Assembly: GCF_009650765.1 (NCBI RefSeq)
Contig: NZ_CP045740.1
Coordinates: 1,426,001-1,490,000 of the forward strand
Source of the DNA: Streptomyces sp. SUK 48
GTDB taxonomy: Bacteria; Actinomycetota; Actinomycetes; Streptomycetales; Streptomycetaceae
DNA: 64,000 nucleotides
Direction of reading: 5' to 3'
The position numbers and the translations under genes were made by a program. Positions 55,442-64,000 of this stretch are shown here, in pieces. The notes under the pieces were generated by a model. That model worked only from the letters and a program-made list of their open reading frames with translations. It was not told where the DNA came from and ran no database searches. Positions within the stretch are counted from its first letter, which is position 1. Every line of letters starts with the position of its first letter.

Positions 55442-56358
55442 GCGTCACCGACGACAGAGCGGTGCACACCGGCCCGGGGATCTCGGTCGCCGTCATCGGC
55501 ACCGGCTCCATCGGCCAGGACCTGGTCTCCAAGATCCGCCGTTCAGCCGTGCTGGACTGCGCGCTGGTGGCCGGGCGCGACCCGGAGTCGGCGGGGCTGC
55601 GCCGTGCCGCCGGGCTCGGCTGTCCGACCAGCGCGGACGGGATCGGCGCGATCCTCGCCGCGCCCCGGCCCTTCGACGTGGTCTTCGACGCCACCAACGC
55701 CCGGGCGCACGCCGAACACCGGCGGCTGCTGGGGTCGTTCGACACACTGCTGATCGATCTGACGCCGAGCAAGATCGGGCAGATGGTGGTGCCGACCGTG
55801 ACAGGGGTGCACGCGCCGCCCGAGGGCGACGTCAGCCTGATCAGCTGCGGCGGCCAGGCGTCGGTCCCGGTGGCGCACGCCCTCGCCGGCCGGTTCGACG
55901 TGCGCTACCTCGAGGTCGTCTCGACCGTCGCCTCCAGCGTCGCGGGCCGGGCCACCCGGCTCAACCTGGACGAGTACGTCGCGACGACGCAGCAGGCGCT
56001 GACCGCGTTCACCGGGGTGGGCGACACCAAGGCGATCCTCAACATCAGCCCGGCCGTGCCGCCCGCGACCTTCCGCACCACCGTGCACGCGCTGGCGCCC
56101 GGGGCCGAGATCGGGGCCGTACGGACCGTGGTGGACGAAGCGGCCAAGCGGGTACGGGAGTTCGCGCCCGGCTACCGGGTGCGCGCCTGCGAGGTGCGCG
56201 GCGAGCTGATCGCCGTCACCCTCGAAGTGACCGCCGACAGCGAGGTGCTGCCCGCCTACGCGGGCAACCTGGACCTCATCGACGCGGCCGCGGTCCTGGT
56301 CGCCGAGCAGCACGCGGTCCGGCTCGCCCCAGCCGCCCGGCAGGGGGTGAGCCGGTGA
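55438..56358 (+). CDS. Acylating acetaldehyde dehydrogenase (MhpF/DmpF-like)
   Basis: A 306-residue NAD-dependent enzyme that interconverts acyl-CoA and aldehyde. Rossmann motif [14 protein letters not shown] near residue 16, catalytic Cys137 in [28 protein letters not shown] later. Length matches the MhpF/DmpF family. In catabolism it partners the 4-hydroxy-2-oxovalerate aldolase encoded just downstream, and a comparable pair (NikA/NikB) works in nikkomycin synthesis. GTG at 55438 overlaps the lyase stop by 4 bp. Confidence 0.93.
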   Translation: MSVTDDRAVHTGPGISVAVIGTGSIGQDLVSKIRRSAVLDCALVAGRDPESAGLRRAAGLGCPTSADGIGAILAAPRPFDVVFDATNARAHAEHRRLLGSFDTLLIDLTPSKIGQMVVPTVTGVHAPPEGDVSLISCGGQASVPVAHALAGRFDVRYLEVVSTVASSVAGRATRLNLDEYVATTQQALTAFTGVGDTKAILNISPAVPPATFRTTVHALAPGAEIGAVRTVVDEAAKRVREFAPGYRVRACEVRGELIAVTLEVTADSEVLPAYAGNLDLIDAAAVLVAEQHAVRLAPAARQGVSR

Positions 56359-57365
56359 CCGCGGTGGTGATCCACGACCCCACCCTGCGCGACGGCCAGC
56401 ACGCGGTGCGCCATCAGCTGGGCACGGAGGCGCTGCGCGGCTACGCGGCCGCCGCCGACGCCGCGGGCGTCCCGGTGGTGGAGGTGGGGCACGGCAACGG
56501 GCTCGGCGCCTCCTCCGTCCAGGTCGGCCGGGCCGCCGTACCGGACGACCTGATGCTGTCCACCGTGCGCGAGGCGCTCGCGCACAGCCGGATGGCGGTG
56601 TTCCTGCTGCCCGGCTGGGGCACCTGCGACGATCTGCGGCGGGCCCTGAAGCACGGCGCCGATGTGGTGCGGATCGGCGTGCACTGCACCGAAAGCTCCC
56701 TCGCCGAACGCCACTTGGGCTTTCTCGCCGAGCAGGGCGCCGAGGCCCACTGCGTCCTGATGATGAGCCATATGGCCACCCCCGCCGCACTCGCCGAGCA
56801 GGCGGCCCGCGCCGTCGGCCACGGGGCGCGCGCGGTCGGCATCATGGACTCGGCCGGGCACTTCCTGCCGGACGACGTCAGCGAGCGGATCGGCGCGATC
56901 CGGGCCGCCGTCGACGTGCCGGTGATCTTCCACGGGCACGACAACCTCGGCATGGCCGTGGCCAACTCGGTCGCGGCCGCGCGGGCGGGCGCGGGGATCA
57001 TCGACGGCTGTGCGCGCGGCTTCGGCGCGGGCGCGGGCAACACCCAACTGGAGGTGCTGGTACCGGTGCTGGAGCGCACCGGGTTCACCACCGGCATCGA
57101 TCTGTACGCGCTGCTGGACGCCGCCGAGTTCGCCGAGCGTGCCCTGATGCCGGCGCCCCCGGTGACCGACTCGCTGAGCATCGTCAGCGGTCTCGCCGGG
57201 GTCTTCTCCGGGTTCAAGCACCAGGTCCTCGAACAGTCCCGGCGCGCCGGTGTCGATCCCCGTGACGTGTTCTTCGCCCTCGGCAGACGGCAGGCCATCG
57301 CCGGGCAGGAGGACATGATCGGGGACGTGGTCGCGGAACTGAGCGCGCGGGGGCCGGTCGCGTGA
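56355..57365 (+). CDS. 4-Hydroxy-2-oxovalerate aldolase (MhpE/DmpG-like)
   Basis: A 336-residue HMGL-like TIM-barrel aldolase. Metal and catalytic motifs: [16 protein letters not shown] at the N-terminus, [14 protein letters not shown] with both His ligands, [12 protein letters not shown]. The C-terminal communication domain is complete. In the synthetic direction it joins an aldehyde and pyruvate (or a 2-oxo acid) into a 4-hydroxy-2-oxo acid, which an aminotransferase could turn into an unusual amino acid. GTG at 56355 overlaps the dehydrogenase stop by 4 bp. Confidence 0.93.
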   Translation: MTAVVIHDPTLRDGQHAVRHQLGTEALRGYAAAADAAGVPVVEVGHGNGLGASSVQVGRAAVPDDLMLSTVREALAHSRMAVFLLPGWGTCDDLRRALKHGADVVRIGVHCTESSLAERHLGFLAEQGAEAHCVLMMSHMATPAALAEQAARAVGHGARAVGIMDSAGHFLPDDVSERIGAIRAAVDVPVIFHGHDNLGMAVANSVAAARAGAGIIDGCARGFGAGAGNTQLEVLVPVLERTGFTTGIDLYALLDAAEFAERALMPAPPVTDSLSIVSGLAGVFSGFKHQVLEQSRRAGVDPRDVFFALGRRQAIAGQEDMIGDVVAELSARGPVA

Positions 57366-58315
57366 GCGGGCCGGTGTTCATCGGGCCCGCGGAGATGGCG
57401 GGCACCGAGCGGCTGCTGCGGGTGGTCGACGCGCTCGCCGAGGCCCTCGCCGATCTGTCCGCCGGGCGTACGTCCTCTCCCCCGCGCACGGTCGTCCCGC
57501 ACCAGCGGGGCGGGGAGCTGCTCGCGGCGACCTCCGTGTGGGAGCGGCACGGCGTGGGCAGCGTCAAGATCACCACGCTGACGCCGGGCAACCCGGAGCG
57601 CGGCCTGCCGCTGATCCACGGGCTGGTCGCGGTCACCGATCTGGCGACCGGCCGTATCACCGCGCTGCTGGACGGCGCCGAGCTGACCGCCGTCCGCACC
57701 GGCGCGGTCGCGGCGCTCGCCACCCGGCTGTGCGCGCCCGAGGACGCCGCCGACCTGGCCGTGCTGGGCGCCGGGGTGCAGGCACGGGCCCTGGTGCGGG
57801 CCGTGGCCGCGGTGCGCCCGCTGCGCACGGTCCGGGTGTTCTCCCGTACCCGCGGGCGCGCCGAGGAGTTCGCGCGCCGGCTCCGGGACACCTCGGGCGG
57901 GGCGCTCCGGGTGACCGTGTGCGACACGGTACGAGAGGCCGTCTCCGATGCCGCGGTCGTCTGCACCACGACGTCGACCAGCGGGCGGGAGCCGCTGGTC
58001 GAGGCGGGCTGGGTGGCTCCGGGCGCGCATCTCAACGTGATCGGCGGTACCCACGAGGACGCCCTGGAGGTCGATCCGGCGCTACTCGCGGACGCGCTCG
58101 TCGTCGTGGAGGAGCGGCGGGCCGCGTGCGCGGAGGCCGGTGAGGTGCGGGCCGCGCTGGCGGACGGGCTGATCGGTCCGGGGGCGCTGCGCGAGCTGGG
58201 CGAACTGGTCGGCGCCGGGGCCCCGGCGGACGGCCGTACCTCGGTGTTCCGCGGGGTGGGCCTGGCCATCGAGGACACCGCCGCCGCGGCCGCCCTGTGC
58301 GCGGGCGCCGCGTGA
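57362..58315 (+). CDS. Ornithine cyclodeaminase/mu-crystallin family protein
   Basis: A 317-residue NAD-binding protein: [41 protein letters not shown] and the Rossmann [21 protein letters not shown] identify the family. Members include ornithine cyclodeaminase, alanine dehydrogenase, ketimine reductase and 2,3-diaminopropionate synthase partner SbnB. Here it most likely makes or reduces an imino/amino acid in building-block synthesis. GTG at 57362 overlaps the aldolase stop by 4 bp; last gene of the operon. Confidence 0.9.
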   Translation: MSGPVFIGPAEMAGTERLLRVVDALAEALADLSAGRTSSPPRTVVPHQRGGELLAATSVWERHGVGSVKITTLTPGNPERGLPLIHGLVAVTDLATGRITALLDGAELTAVRTGAVAALATRLCAPEDAADLAVLGAGVQARALVRAVAAVRPLRTVRVFSRTRGRAEEFARRLRDTSGGALRVTVCDTVREAVSDAAVVCTTTSTSGREPLVEAGWVAPGAHLNVIGGTHEDALEVDPALLADALVVVEERRAACAEAGEVRAALADGLIGPGALRELGELVGAGAPADGRTSVFRGVGLAIEDTAAAAALCAGAA

Positions 58316-58335
58316 TGGCGTGCGGGGCGGTGGTG

Positions 58336-58827
58336 TCAGGCCGTCTCGCGGCAGCGGACCAGGAAGGACCGCTCGAAGACGATGACGGTCTCCCCGGTGG
58401 ACTTGTGCCCGGTCGTCTCGACGGTGACGATCCCCTGCCCCGGCCGGGAGTTGGACAGCCGCTTGCCGAGGATGCGGCTCGTCGCGTACAGGGTGTCGCC
58501 GACGTACACCGGGTCCTTCAGCCGGACCCGGTCCCAGCCGAGGTTGGCCACCGCCCGCGCGGACAGCGCCTGCACGGTCATGCCGCTGATCAGGCAGATC
58601 GTGATGCCGCTGTTCACCAGCACCCGTCCGTGCTCGGTGCCTTCGCCGTACGCCTTGTCGAAGTGCAGGGGGTGCTGGTTCATCGTCAGCAGCGTCAGCC
58701 AGGTGTTGTCGGACTCGGTGATGGTCCGCCCGGGCCAGTGCTTGATCACCATCCCCGGCGCGAAGTCCTCGTAGTCGCCGCCGTGTTCCTCGACGTACTC
58801 GTTCTCGCCCACCTGGCGCAGTGTCAT
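58336..58827 (-). CDS. MaoC family hydratase/dehydratase
   Basis: A 163-residue hot-dog-fold enoyl-hydratase-like protein. The signature TMNQHPLHFDKAYGEGTE followed by GRVLVNSGI carries the catalytic His/Asp pair; the start YEDFAPGMVIKHWPGRTITESD is like mesaconyl-CoA hydratases. These act on (R)-3-hydroxyacyl- or methylmalyl-CoA esters, the same kind of substrate as the HpcH/HpaI lyase at 54251. ATG at 58827 follows GGAGAAGG. Convergent with the seven-gene operon, 20 bp apart. Confidence 0.9.
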   Translation of the reverse strand: MTLRQVGENEYVEEHGGDYEDFAPGMVIKHWPGRTITESDNTWLTLLTMNQHPLHFDKAYGEGTEHGRVLVNSGITICLISGMTVQALSARAVANLGWDRVRLKDPVYVGDTLYATSRILGKRLSNSRPGQGIVTVETTGHKSTGETVIVFERSFLVRCRETA

Positions 58828-58974
58828 ACGGCCTTCTCCCGGGTGCGTGTACGGCCTGCGGGGCGCCCGGACTCGCGGCGGCGCCGGGCACACCCTAGCG
58901 GTGCGCGGCGGCTCGTAAGCGATGGCGCGTGACCGGCGGCTCGTGATCAGAAGAAGGAAAGGAGAGGAAACCGG

Positions 58975-60336
58975 ATGACCGTGCTCCTGGAGGCGGATCC
59001 CTCGCCGGTGACGGGCCACCCGTGGTTCGGCCGGTACCGGCTGGCGCCCGCGGCCGGCGCGGCGACGCTCCGCGACCTGCTGCGGCACGAGATACGGGAC
59101 ACGGGCTACTGGTACCAGACCCATCTGCCGGCCGCGCCGATCGCGCTGCCCACCGCGTCGTACGCCGAGTTGTTCCGTGTCTCGCGGGCCCTGCTCGACC
59201 TGGTGCGGCGCACCGCCCTGGAGAGCGCGGCCACCACCGAGGGGCGCCTGGCCGCGTACCGCATGCCGGCCAGTGAGCAACGGCTGTTCCTGGAGGACCA
59301 GTTCACCGAGGAGCGGTACGCGGACTGCGTGGCCCGCCCGGACATCGTGATCGGGCCGGACGGACCCCGGTTCCTGGAGTTCAACGTCAGCGGCGCGCTC
59401 GGCGGGCCGGTGGAGTTCCACTGCCGGATGGAGGTCTGGCGGCGGCTCTACACCGATGCCCGGGGGCGGTTGCCGTTCGCGTACCAGCACCCGTTCACCG
59501 TACGTGCCGAGATGTTCCGGGAACTCTGCGCCGAGGCCGGGCTGCCGCCCCGGGTGGCGATGGCGGGCAGCGCCCGCGACCAGGGCGGCCACACCCGGTA
59601 CTTCGACCTCCAGGTCGACCACTTCCGCCGCCATGGCCTGCTCGCCCGCTTCTTCGAACCGGAGGACCTGCACGAGGCATGGGACTGCCCGCCGCACCTG
59701 CGGTACTCCCTGGGGCTGCGGGACTTCACCCTCCCGGACTGGGCCGAACTCGGCATCGACACCGCGCCGGTGCAGGCCGCGCTGGACCACGGCTGCCTCC
59801 TGGTCGGCACCCAGACCTCCACCTTCCTGTCCAGCAAGCTGACCCTGGGGCTGCTGTCGGAGGGCCGCCCGTGGATGAGCGCGGCCGAACGCGCCCTCGT
59901 CGACCGGTATCTGCCCTGGACCCGGGTCCTGTCCCACCGGTGGACGACCCGGGGTGAACGCACGGTCGACCTGGTGGAGTTCGCCGTCTCACACCGGGAG
60001 TCGCTGGTGCTCAAGGAGAGCATCGGGATGAGCGGCCGGCAGGTCGTGATCGGCCGGGAGACGGACCAGGCCGCGTGGGCGGCGGCGGTGACGGCGGCGG
60101 CCGAGACCGGCACCAGCGTGGTGCAGGAGTTCGTGGCGCCGCGCACCTGCCGGCTCGCGGTGGTGGCCGACGGGGTGGACGAGCCGTACGACACCGAGGT
60201 GGCACCGGTGTTCGGGCCGCTGCTGTTCGGCGGCCGCCCCGCCGGCCTGTTCGCGCGGTTCTTCGGCGACGGAAGGGAGGGAATCGTCAGCGTCGCGGGC
60301 GCGGGCTGCTCCGACGACTGCGTGGTCTTGGTCTAG
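58975..60336 (+). CDS. ATP-grasp-like amide ligase
   Basis: A 453-residue protein related to the one at 25095. Shared blocks include ARPDIVIGPDGPRFLEFNVSG (compare the nucleotide segment there), SLVLKESIGMSGRQVVIGRE and SVVQEFVAPRTCRL. It resembles permuted ATP-grasp ligases and can be expected to form an amide bond using ATP. The C-terminus ends in a Cys-containing tail (GAGCSDDCVVLV). ATG at 58975 follows GAAAGGAGAGGAAA, an excellent ribosome site. It is divergent from the MaoC gene with a 147-bp gap, so separately transcribed. Confidence 0.7.
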   Translation: MTVLLEADPSPVTGHPWFGRYRLAPAAGAATLRDLLRHEIRDTGYWYQTHLPAAPIALPTASYAELFRVSRALLDLVRRTALESAATTEGRLAAYRMPASEQRLFLEDQFTEERYADCVARPDIVIGPDGPRFLEFNVSGALGGPVEFHCRMEVWRRLYTDARGRLPFAYQHPFTVRAEMFRELCAEAGLPPRVAMAGSARDQGGHTRYFDLQVDHFRRHGLLARFFEPEDLHEAWDCPPHLRYSLGLRDFTLPDWAELGIDTAPVQAALDHGCLLVGTQTSTFLSSKLTLGLLSEGRPWMSAAERALVDRYLPWTRVLSHRWTTRGERTVDLVEFAVSHRESLVLKESIGMSGRQVVIGRETDQAAWAAAVTAAAETGTSVVQEFVAPRTCRLAVVADGVDEPYDTEVAPVFGPLLFGGRPAGLFARFFGDGREGIVSVAGAGCSDDCVVLV

Positions 60337-60411
60337 GCACGACCGACAGAGCAGAAGGGACACCCGTGGTTTCCGCAGACACCCGCACAGACCCGGAAGG
60401 GGGGAGGAGCC

Positions 60412-61773
60412 GTGTCCCTCGAAGCCGCTGAGGTCGCCCATCTCCTCCTCGCGCTCATCGTCCTGCTCACCGCCGCCCATCTCGGCGGCCATCTGTTCGC
60501 GCGCCTGCGCCAGCCCCAGGTCATCGGCGAGATCGCGGGCGGCCTGGTGCTCGGCCCGACGGTCCTCGGCGCGCTCGCGCCCGGGGCCTGGCACTGGCTG
60601 TTCCCGGCCCAGGGCGCCACCGCGTCCGTGCTGGGCGCCTTCTACCAGCTCGGCATGCTGCTGCTGGTGTACCTGACCGGCGCCGAGCTGCGCGCCCGCC
60701 GCGAGTCCGGCGGACGGCGCACCATCGCCTACGCCGCGATCTCCGGTCTCGCCCTGCCGTTCGCGTCCGGGCTGGCCGTCGCCTCCGCCGTGCGCACCGG
60801 CGACCTGGCCGGGCCCGATGGTTCGCCCGCCGCCCTCGCGCTCGTCTTCGGCATGGCCGTCGCGGTCACCAGCGTCCCCGTCATCTCCCGCATCATGCTG
60901 GACCTCGGCATCCTGCGGACCCTGTTCGCCCGGATCGTGCTGGCCGTGGCCGTGATCGAGGACATCCTGCTCTACGTCGTCCTCGCCATCGTCCTCGGCA
61001 TGGCGCAGGCCCGCGGCGCCGACGCCTACGGGTTGTGGGCGTCGTACGGCTCGGGCGAACTGGCGCCCACCGTCGCCTACTTCACCGTCGTACCCCTGCT
61101 GTTCCTCGCGCTGTCGCTGTGGCTCGGGCCGAGGCTGTTCGTACGGCTGTCGCGGTCGCGGGCCAATGTCCTGGAGCGGCGCAGCCCCCTCGCCTTCCGT
61201 CTGGTCGTCGTCTTCCTGCTGTGCACGGCGTGCGGCGGGCTCGGCATCGATCCGATCTTCGGCGCGTTGGTGGCGGGCATGTGTGTGGCGGGCGCGCCGG
61301 GGGCGGCGGCGGAGCGGTCCCAGGAGACGCTGCGCCAGGTCTCGCTCGGCTTCTTCGTGCCGGTCTACTTCGCGATCGTCGGCGTCAAGCTCGATCTGGT
61401 GCACCATTTCGACCCGGTGTTCTTCTGCTGGTTCCTGACGCTGGCCTGCCTGGTGAAGTCGGCCAGCGTCTGGCTCGGGGCCCGGCTGGCGGGCGAGTCC
61501 CCGGCGGCGGCCCGGAACCTCGCGGTCGCGATGAACGCGCGCGGCGGCCCGGGCATCGTGCTCGCCTCCGTGGCGTTCGGCGCGCACGTGATCAACGAGA
61601 ACTTCTTCACCTCGCTGGTGCTGCTGTCCATCGTGACCAGCCAGTTCGCCGGGTTCTGGCTCGGCCGGACCGTGGCCCGGGGCAAGCCCCTCATGCCGGG
61701 TTCTCCCGGGGAGACGACGGGGACGGCAGGGCCTGGGACCGGCCGGGAACCGCTCGTGGAGGACGTCCGGTGA
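60412..61773 (+). CDS. Cation:proton antiporter (CPA2 family)
   Basis: A 453-residue membrane protein with about 12-13 segments. The Na+/H+-exchanger fold is seen in FARLRQPQVIGEIAGGLVLGP, VLLVYLTGAEL-like segments and AVAVIEDILLYVVLA, where Glu-Asp replaces the usual transport acidic pair. GTG at 60412 follows GGGGAGGAG. In some clusters such antiporters act as exporters or resistance proteins; here it starts a two-gene operon with a histidine phosphatase and may lie outside the cluster. Confidence 0.9.
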   Translation: MSLEAAEVAHLLLALIVLLTAAHLGGHLFARLRQPQVIGEIAGGLVLGPTVLGALAPGAWHWLFPAQGATASVLGAFYQLGMLLLVYLTGAELRARRESGGRRTIAYAAISGLALPFASGLAVASAVRTGDLAGPDGSPAALALVFGMAVAVTSVPVISRIMLDLGILRTLFARIVLAVAVIEDILLYVVLAIVLGMAQARGADAYGLWASYGSGELAPTVAYFTVVPLLFLALSLWLGPRLFVRLSRSRANVLERRSPLAFRLVVVFLLCTACGGLGIDPIFGALVAGMCVAGAPGAAAERSQETLRQVSLGFFVPVYFAIVGVKLDLVHHFDPVFFCWFLTLACLVKSASVWLGARLAGESPAAARNLAVAMNARGGPGIVLASVAFGAHVINENFFTSLVLLSIVTSQFAGFWLGRTVARGKPLMPGSPGETTGTAGPGTGREPLVEDVR

Positions 61774-62366
61774 AGATCTATCTGGTACGGCACGGTCAGG
61801 AGCAGGTGAGCCCGGGGCGCCGCCGGGACTCCGCGCTCAGCCCGCTCGGGCACACCCAGGCCGGGCAGCTGGCGAAGTGGCTCGCGGACGGCGCGCGGCT
61901 CGACGGCGACACCTCGCTGACCGTGGGCAGCGTGCTGACCAGCCCGCTGACGCAGGCCCGCGAGACGGCCGCGTACGTCTGCGAACCGCTGGGGCTGGCG
62001 GCCCGGGTCCAGCACACGCTCACGGAGGCCGAGTTCCCGGTCCCCGCCGAACTTCCCTCGTCCAGCGCGCCGTTCACCAGGCGCCGGGGCAGACTCCTGT
62101 CCGAGCGCTATCTGGACTTCCGCGCGCAGGCGCGCACCGCTCTCGCCGAACTCACGCGGTGCGCCGAGGAGTCGGGGCGGCCGGTGCTCGCGGTGACCCA
62201 CGGCGGGCTGATCGGCACGGTCGTCCGGGCGGTCGCCGAGTCCGACGTCTTCTGCCTCCGGCTCTATCACTGCGGGATCACCGCGCTCGACTGGTCCGAC
62301 GGCCGCTGGCGGCTGTCCCATGTCAACCTCTGGGACCATCTGCCGGTCCCGCTGCGCACCGCCTGA
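61770..62366 (+). CDS. Histidine phosphatase family protein
   Basis: A 198-residue phosphoglycerate-mutase-like protein: catalytic YLVRHGQEQ at the N-terminus, SPLTQARETAAYV, and the second His in VLAVTHGGLIGTVV. GTG at 61770 overlaps the antiporter stop by 4 bp, so co-translated. The substrate is unknown; its neighbour gives no metabolic hint. It is more divergent from the phosphatase at 5850 than an expected paralogue. Confidence 0.88.
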   Translation: MKIYLVRHGQEQVSPGRRRDSALSPLGHTQAGQLAKWLADGARLDGDTSLTVGSVLTSPLTQARETAAYVCEPLGLAARVQHTLTEAEFPVPAELPSSSAPFTRRRGRLLSERYLDFRAQARTALAELTRCAEESGRPVLAVTHGGLIGTVVRAVAESDVFCLRLYHCGITALDWSDGRWRLSHVNLWDHLPVPLRTA

Positions 62367-62495
62367 CCTCCGTGGCATCCGTGACCGGTCGGGCAGTGAC
62401 GCTGCCCGCGCGTTGCCCGTTTCACCCTGTTCGGGCGGAGCGTTTGTGTCGTACACCGGGAGGGTGGGGCAGGACTCGGCGTGGTGAGGAGAGCT

Positions 62496-64000
62496 GTGCA
62501 CGAGCACCGGAAGCGACACGAGAATCCCGCGGTGGCCGGCTCGCGGCCCCGGCCCGTCACGGCGCGCGCGGCCAACGCTCCGCGGCCCGGGCAGGCGGGC
62601 ATGCCGGGGCCGGACGCGCTGGCCTCGCTGCAACGGCTGATCGGCAACGCGGCGGTCGGCGAGATGCTGGACCGTGCCGGGGCGGAGCGGTCCGAGGCGG
62701 CGGCAGAGCAGTCCGCCGCGGTGCACGGGGTGCTGCGCTCCCCCGGCCGGCCCCTGGACGACCCGGTGCGCGGTGACATGGAGGCCCGGCTGGGCGCGGA
62801 CTTCTCCGATGTGCGCGTGCACACCGGCCGGGCGGCGCACAAGTCCGCGGCCGCCGTCTCCGCCGAGGCGTACACCTCCGGCTCGCACATCGTCTTCCGC
62901 GAGGGCGGCTACGACCCCTCGTCCGCCGCGGGCCGCACCGTACTCGCCCATGAGCTGACGCATGTCGTGCAGCAGCGGCGCGGGCCGGTCGCCGGGACGG
63001 ACACCGGGGGCGGGCTCGCCGTCAGCGATCCGTCGGACCGGTTCGAGCGGGAGGCGGAGCGGGTCGCGCGGCGGGTGACGGGCGACGAGGCGGGCGGAGC
63101 GGTGACCGAAGCGGCGGCCGACGGTCCGGCCGGGGCGATGGCCGACGGTCCGGCCGGGGCGACGGCAGACGGCTCGGTGCGGGCGTCGGTGGCCGACGGT
63201 TCGGTCCGGGCGTCGGTGGCCGACGGCGCGGTCCGGGCGCAGGTCGCGGGGGCGCACGCCGGCGCGGGACTCACGGTCGCCCGGCTGATGTCGGTCGCCG
63301 ACTTCCAGGGGAGTACCACCGTCGGCACCTTCCAGAAGCGCGGCTCGTCCATCGACCTGGTCGGGCGGGCCCTCGCCGAGTGTCACGGGCCCGAGGCGCG
63401 GCCGGACAACTTCGCGGCCAGGGCCGATCGGCTGGAGAACCTCGTCCAGGCGGCCGAGGACTACCTCGCCCAGTCGAAATCGGCACGGCACGCGCAGGTG
63501 GTGCAGGCCCTGCTCGACGACTGCCGGCCCGAGGCCGCGATCTTCCGGCAGCTCGCGGACGCCGTGGGGCTGGCGGCCCATCTGCCGAGGGCGCGCGCGC
63601 TGCTCACCGCGCAGGAGGCCGTCCTGCGACGCGTCGAAGCCGCGCACCTGGACATCAACAGCGAAGTGTCCGTGGCCAACGTCCATCTCCAGACGCCGCT
63701 GCTCCAGTCGGTCAACGCGCTGACGGACACGGAGAAGAGCACCCTCGTCGAGGACGATCTCCAACTGCTGACCGAGATCCAGACGGACGCCGGAGCCCCG
63801 CAGATCACCCGGGACACCCTCGGCGACCTGCTGGCGAACCGCGACATCGTCAACTTCACGACCGGCATGCCGGGAACGAAGCTGTCGGACCCCGGAGTCA
63901 CCGAGAAGTACACCCTCAAGCACATGATGGTCCAGGCGGACGGCGCGACCGAGCGGCTCGGCTCGCTCGCCCATGAACTCACGCACGTGGACGCCGGCGA
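62496..64000 (+). CDS. eCIS-core (DUF4157) metallopeptidase-like protein, 3' end outside window
   Basis: At least 501 residues, running off the window. The N-terminal LQRLIGNAAV segment and the DUF4157 domain (about 85-165: MEARLGADFSDVRVHTGRAA, then the HELTH zinc motif at His152) define the extracellular-contractile-injection-system-associated domain. A repeat linker follows (ADGPAGA/ADGSVRASV units, about 205-250). A second HELTH motif occurs at residue 493, near the window edge. GTG at 62496 is chosen for AGGAG at 62487-62491. Possible cargo or toxin of a contractile injection system; no such system is visible in the window. Confidence 0.85.
   Translation, partial: MHEHRKRHENPAVAGSRPRPVTARAANAPRPGQAGMPGPDALASLQRLIGNAAVGEMLDRAGAERSEAAAEQSAAVHGVLRSPGRPLDDPVRGDMEARLGADFSDVRVHTGRAAHKSAAAVSAEAYTSGSHIVFREGGYDPSSAAGRTVLAHELTHVVQQRRGPVAGTDTGGGLAVSDPSDRFEREAERVARRVTGDEAGGAVTEAAADGPAGAMADGPAGATADGSVRASVADGSVRASVADGAVRAQVAGAHAGAGLTVARLMSVADFQGSTTVGTFQKRGSSIDLVGRALAECHGPEARPDNFAARADRLENLVQAAEDYLAQSKSARHAQVVQALLDDCRPEAAIFRQLADAVGLAAHLPRARALLTAQEAVLRRVEAAHLDINSEVSVANVHLQTPLLQSVNALTDTEKSTLVEDDLQLLTEIQTDAGAPQITRDTLGDLLANRDIVNFTTGMPGTKLSDPGVTEKYTLKHMMVQADGATERLGSLAHELTHVDAG

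Larger units (their letters stand above)
23975..60336. other. Predicted hybrid phosphonate/NRPS biosynthetic gene cluster
   Basis: Three transcription blocks make up the region. Block A is leftward (38502-23975), Block B is rightward (38858-48942) and Block C is rightward (50846-58315). Additional genes are pepP, a MaoC hydratase and an ATP-grasp ligase. The left edge is set by a terminator, the right edge by the change to antiporter/housekeeping genes. No pathway-specific regulator is found inside. Whether A, B and C make one product or two is inference. Confidence 0.7.

Noticed and set aside
1..64000. tRNA genes, rRNA genes, insertion sequences or integrase/att sites
   Set aside because: No cloverleaf with a TTCRA loop, no transposase or integrase frame, and no flanking direct repeats were recognised on either strand.

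Overview
The window is high-GC actinomycete DNA, almost certainly a Streptomyces chromosome. Support for this: codon use is very GC3-rich, GTG starts are frequent, genes are packed with 4-bp ATGA/GTGA overlaps, and a tal-zwf-opcA-pgi-gnd pentose-phosphate operon sits at the left edge. No tRNA, rRNA, CRISPR array, integrase or insertion sequence was seen.

Layout. (1) 1-6443: rightward pentose-phosphate operon (tal partial, zwf, opcA, pgi, gnd, histidine phosphatase). (2) 6.5-13 kb: TetR regulators, an NAD-binding reductase, a PPOX protein, a copper-type YcnI protein and membrane partner, and small hypotheticals. (3) 13.2-17.8 kb: leftward sugar ABC importer plus GH1 beta-glucosidase. (4) 18-23.8 kb: TetR/alcohol dehydrogenase pair, a TrmB-like regulator divergent from a secreted sedolisin protease, an ASCH protein and an alpha/beta hydrolase. 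(5) 23.9-60.3 kb: a large accessory biosynthetic region. (6) 60.4-64 kb: cation/proton antiporter, histidine phosphatase, and the start of an eCIS-core (DUF4157) metallopeptidase-like protein that runs off the window.

The biosynthetic region has three transcriptional blocks. Block A (38502 to 23975, leftward, 13 genes) carries a PEP-mutase homologue, a clear phosphonopyruvate decarboxylase and a 2-aminoethylphosphonate-type aminotransferase. Together these form the classic PEP to phosphonopyruvate to phosphonoacetaldehyde to 2-aminoethylphosphonate route. Also present are a second aminotransferase, an ATP-grasp-like ligase, two acetyltransferase/FemAB-like proteins, two methyltransferases, a nucleotidyltransferase, a degenerate nucleoside-diphosphate-kinase-like protein, a hydrolase and an MFS exporter. 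The PEP mutase lacks the Lys of the EDK motif used for genome mining, so the cluster would be missed by a strict motif search. Block B (38858 to 48942, rightward) encodes a PCP-C-A-PCP NRPS, a threonine-type A-PCP NRPS with a decayed condensation domain, a type II thioesterase with a Cys nucleophile, a prolyl-oligopeptidase-family peptidase and small partners. Block C (50846 to 58315, rightward, seven genes joined by 4-bp overlaps) has a near-consensus promoter. It encodes an MFS pump, a JmjC-like oxygenase, an alpha-oxoamine synthase, a CoA lyase, an acylating aldehyde dehydrogenase/aldolase pair and an ornithine-cyclodeaminase-family enzyme; a MaoC hydratase and a second ATP-grasp ligase follow.

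My reading is a hybrid phosphonate (or phosphonate-like)/NRPS cluster. It would make an amino-phosphonate core plus an unusual CoA-derived amino acid and a threonine-containing peptide part, joined by NRPS and ATP-grasp chemistry, with two exporters and two peptidases. I do not recognise it as a described pathway. Two genes outside the cluster (ycnI-like and the sugar-binding lipoprotein) are each broken by a missing G in a G5 run, which may be sequencing error.
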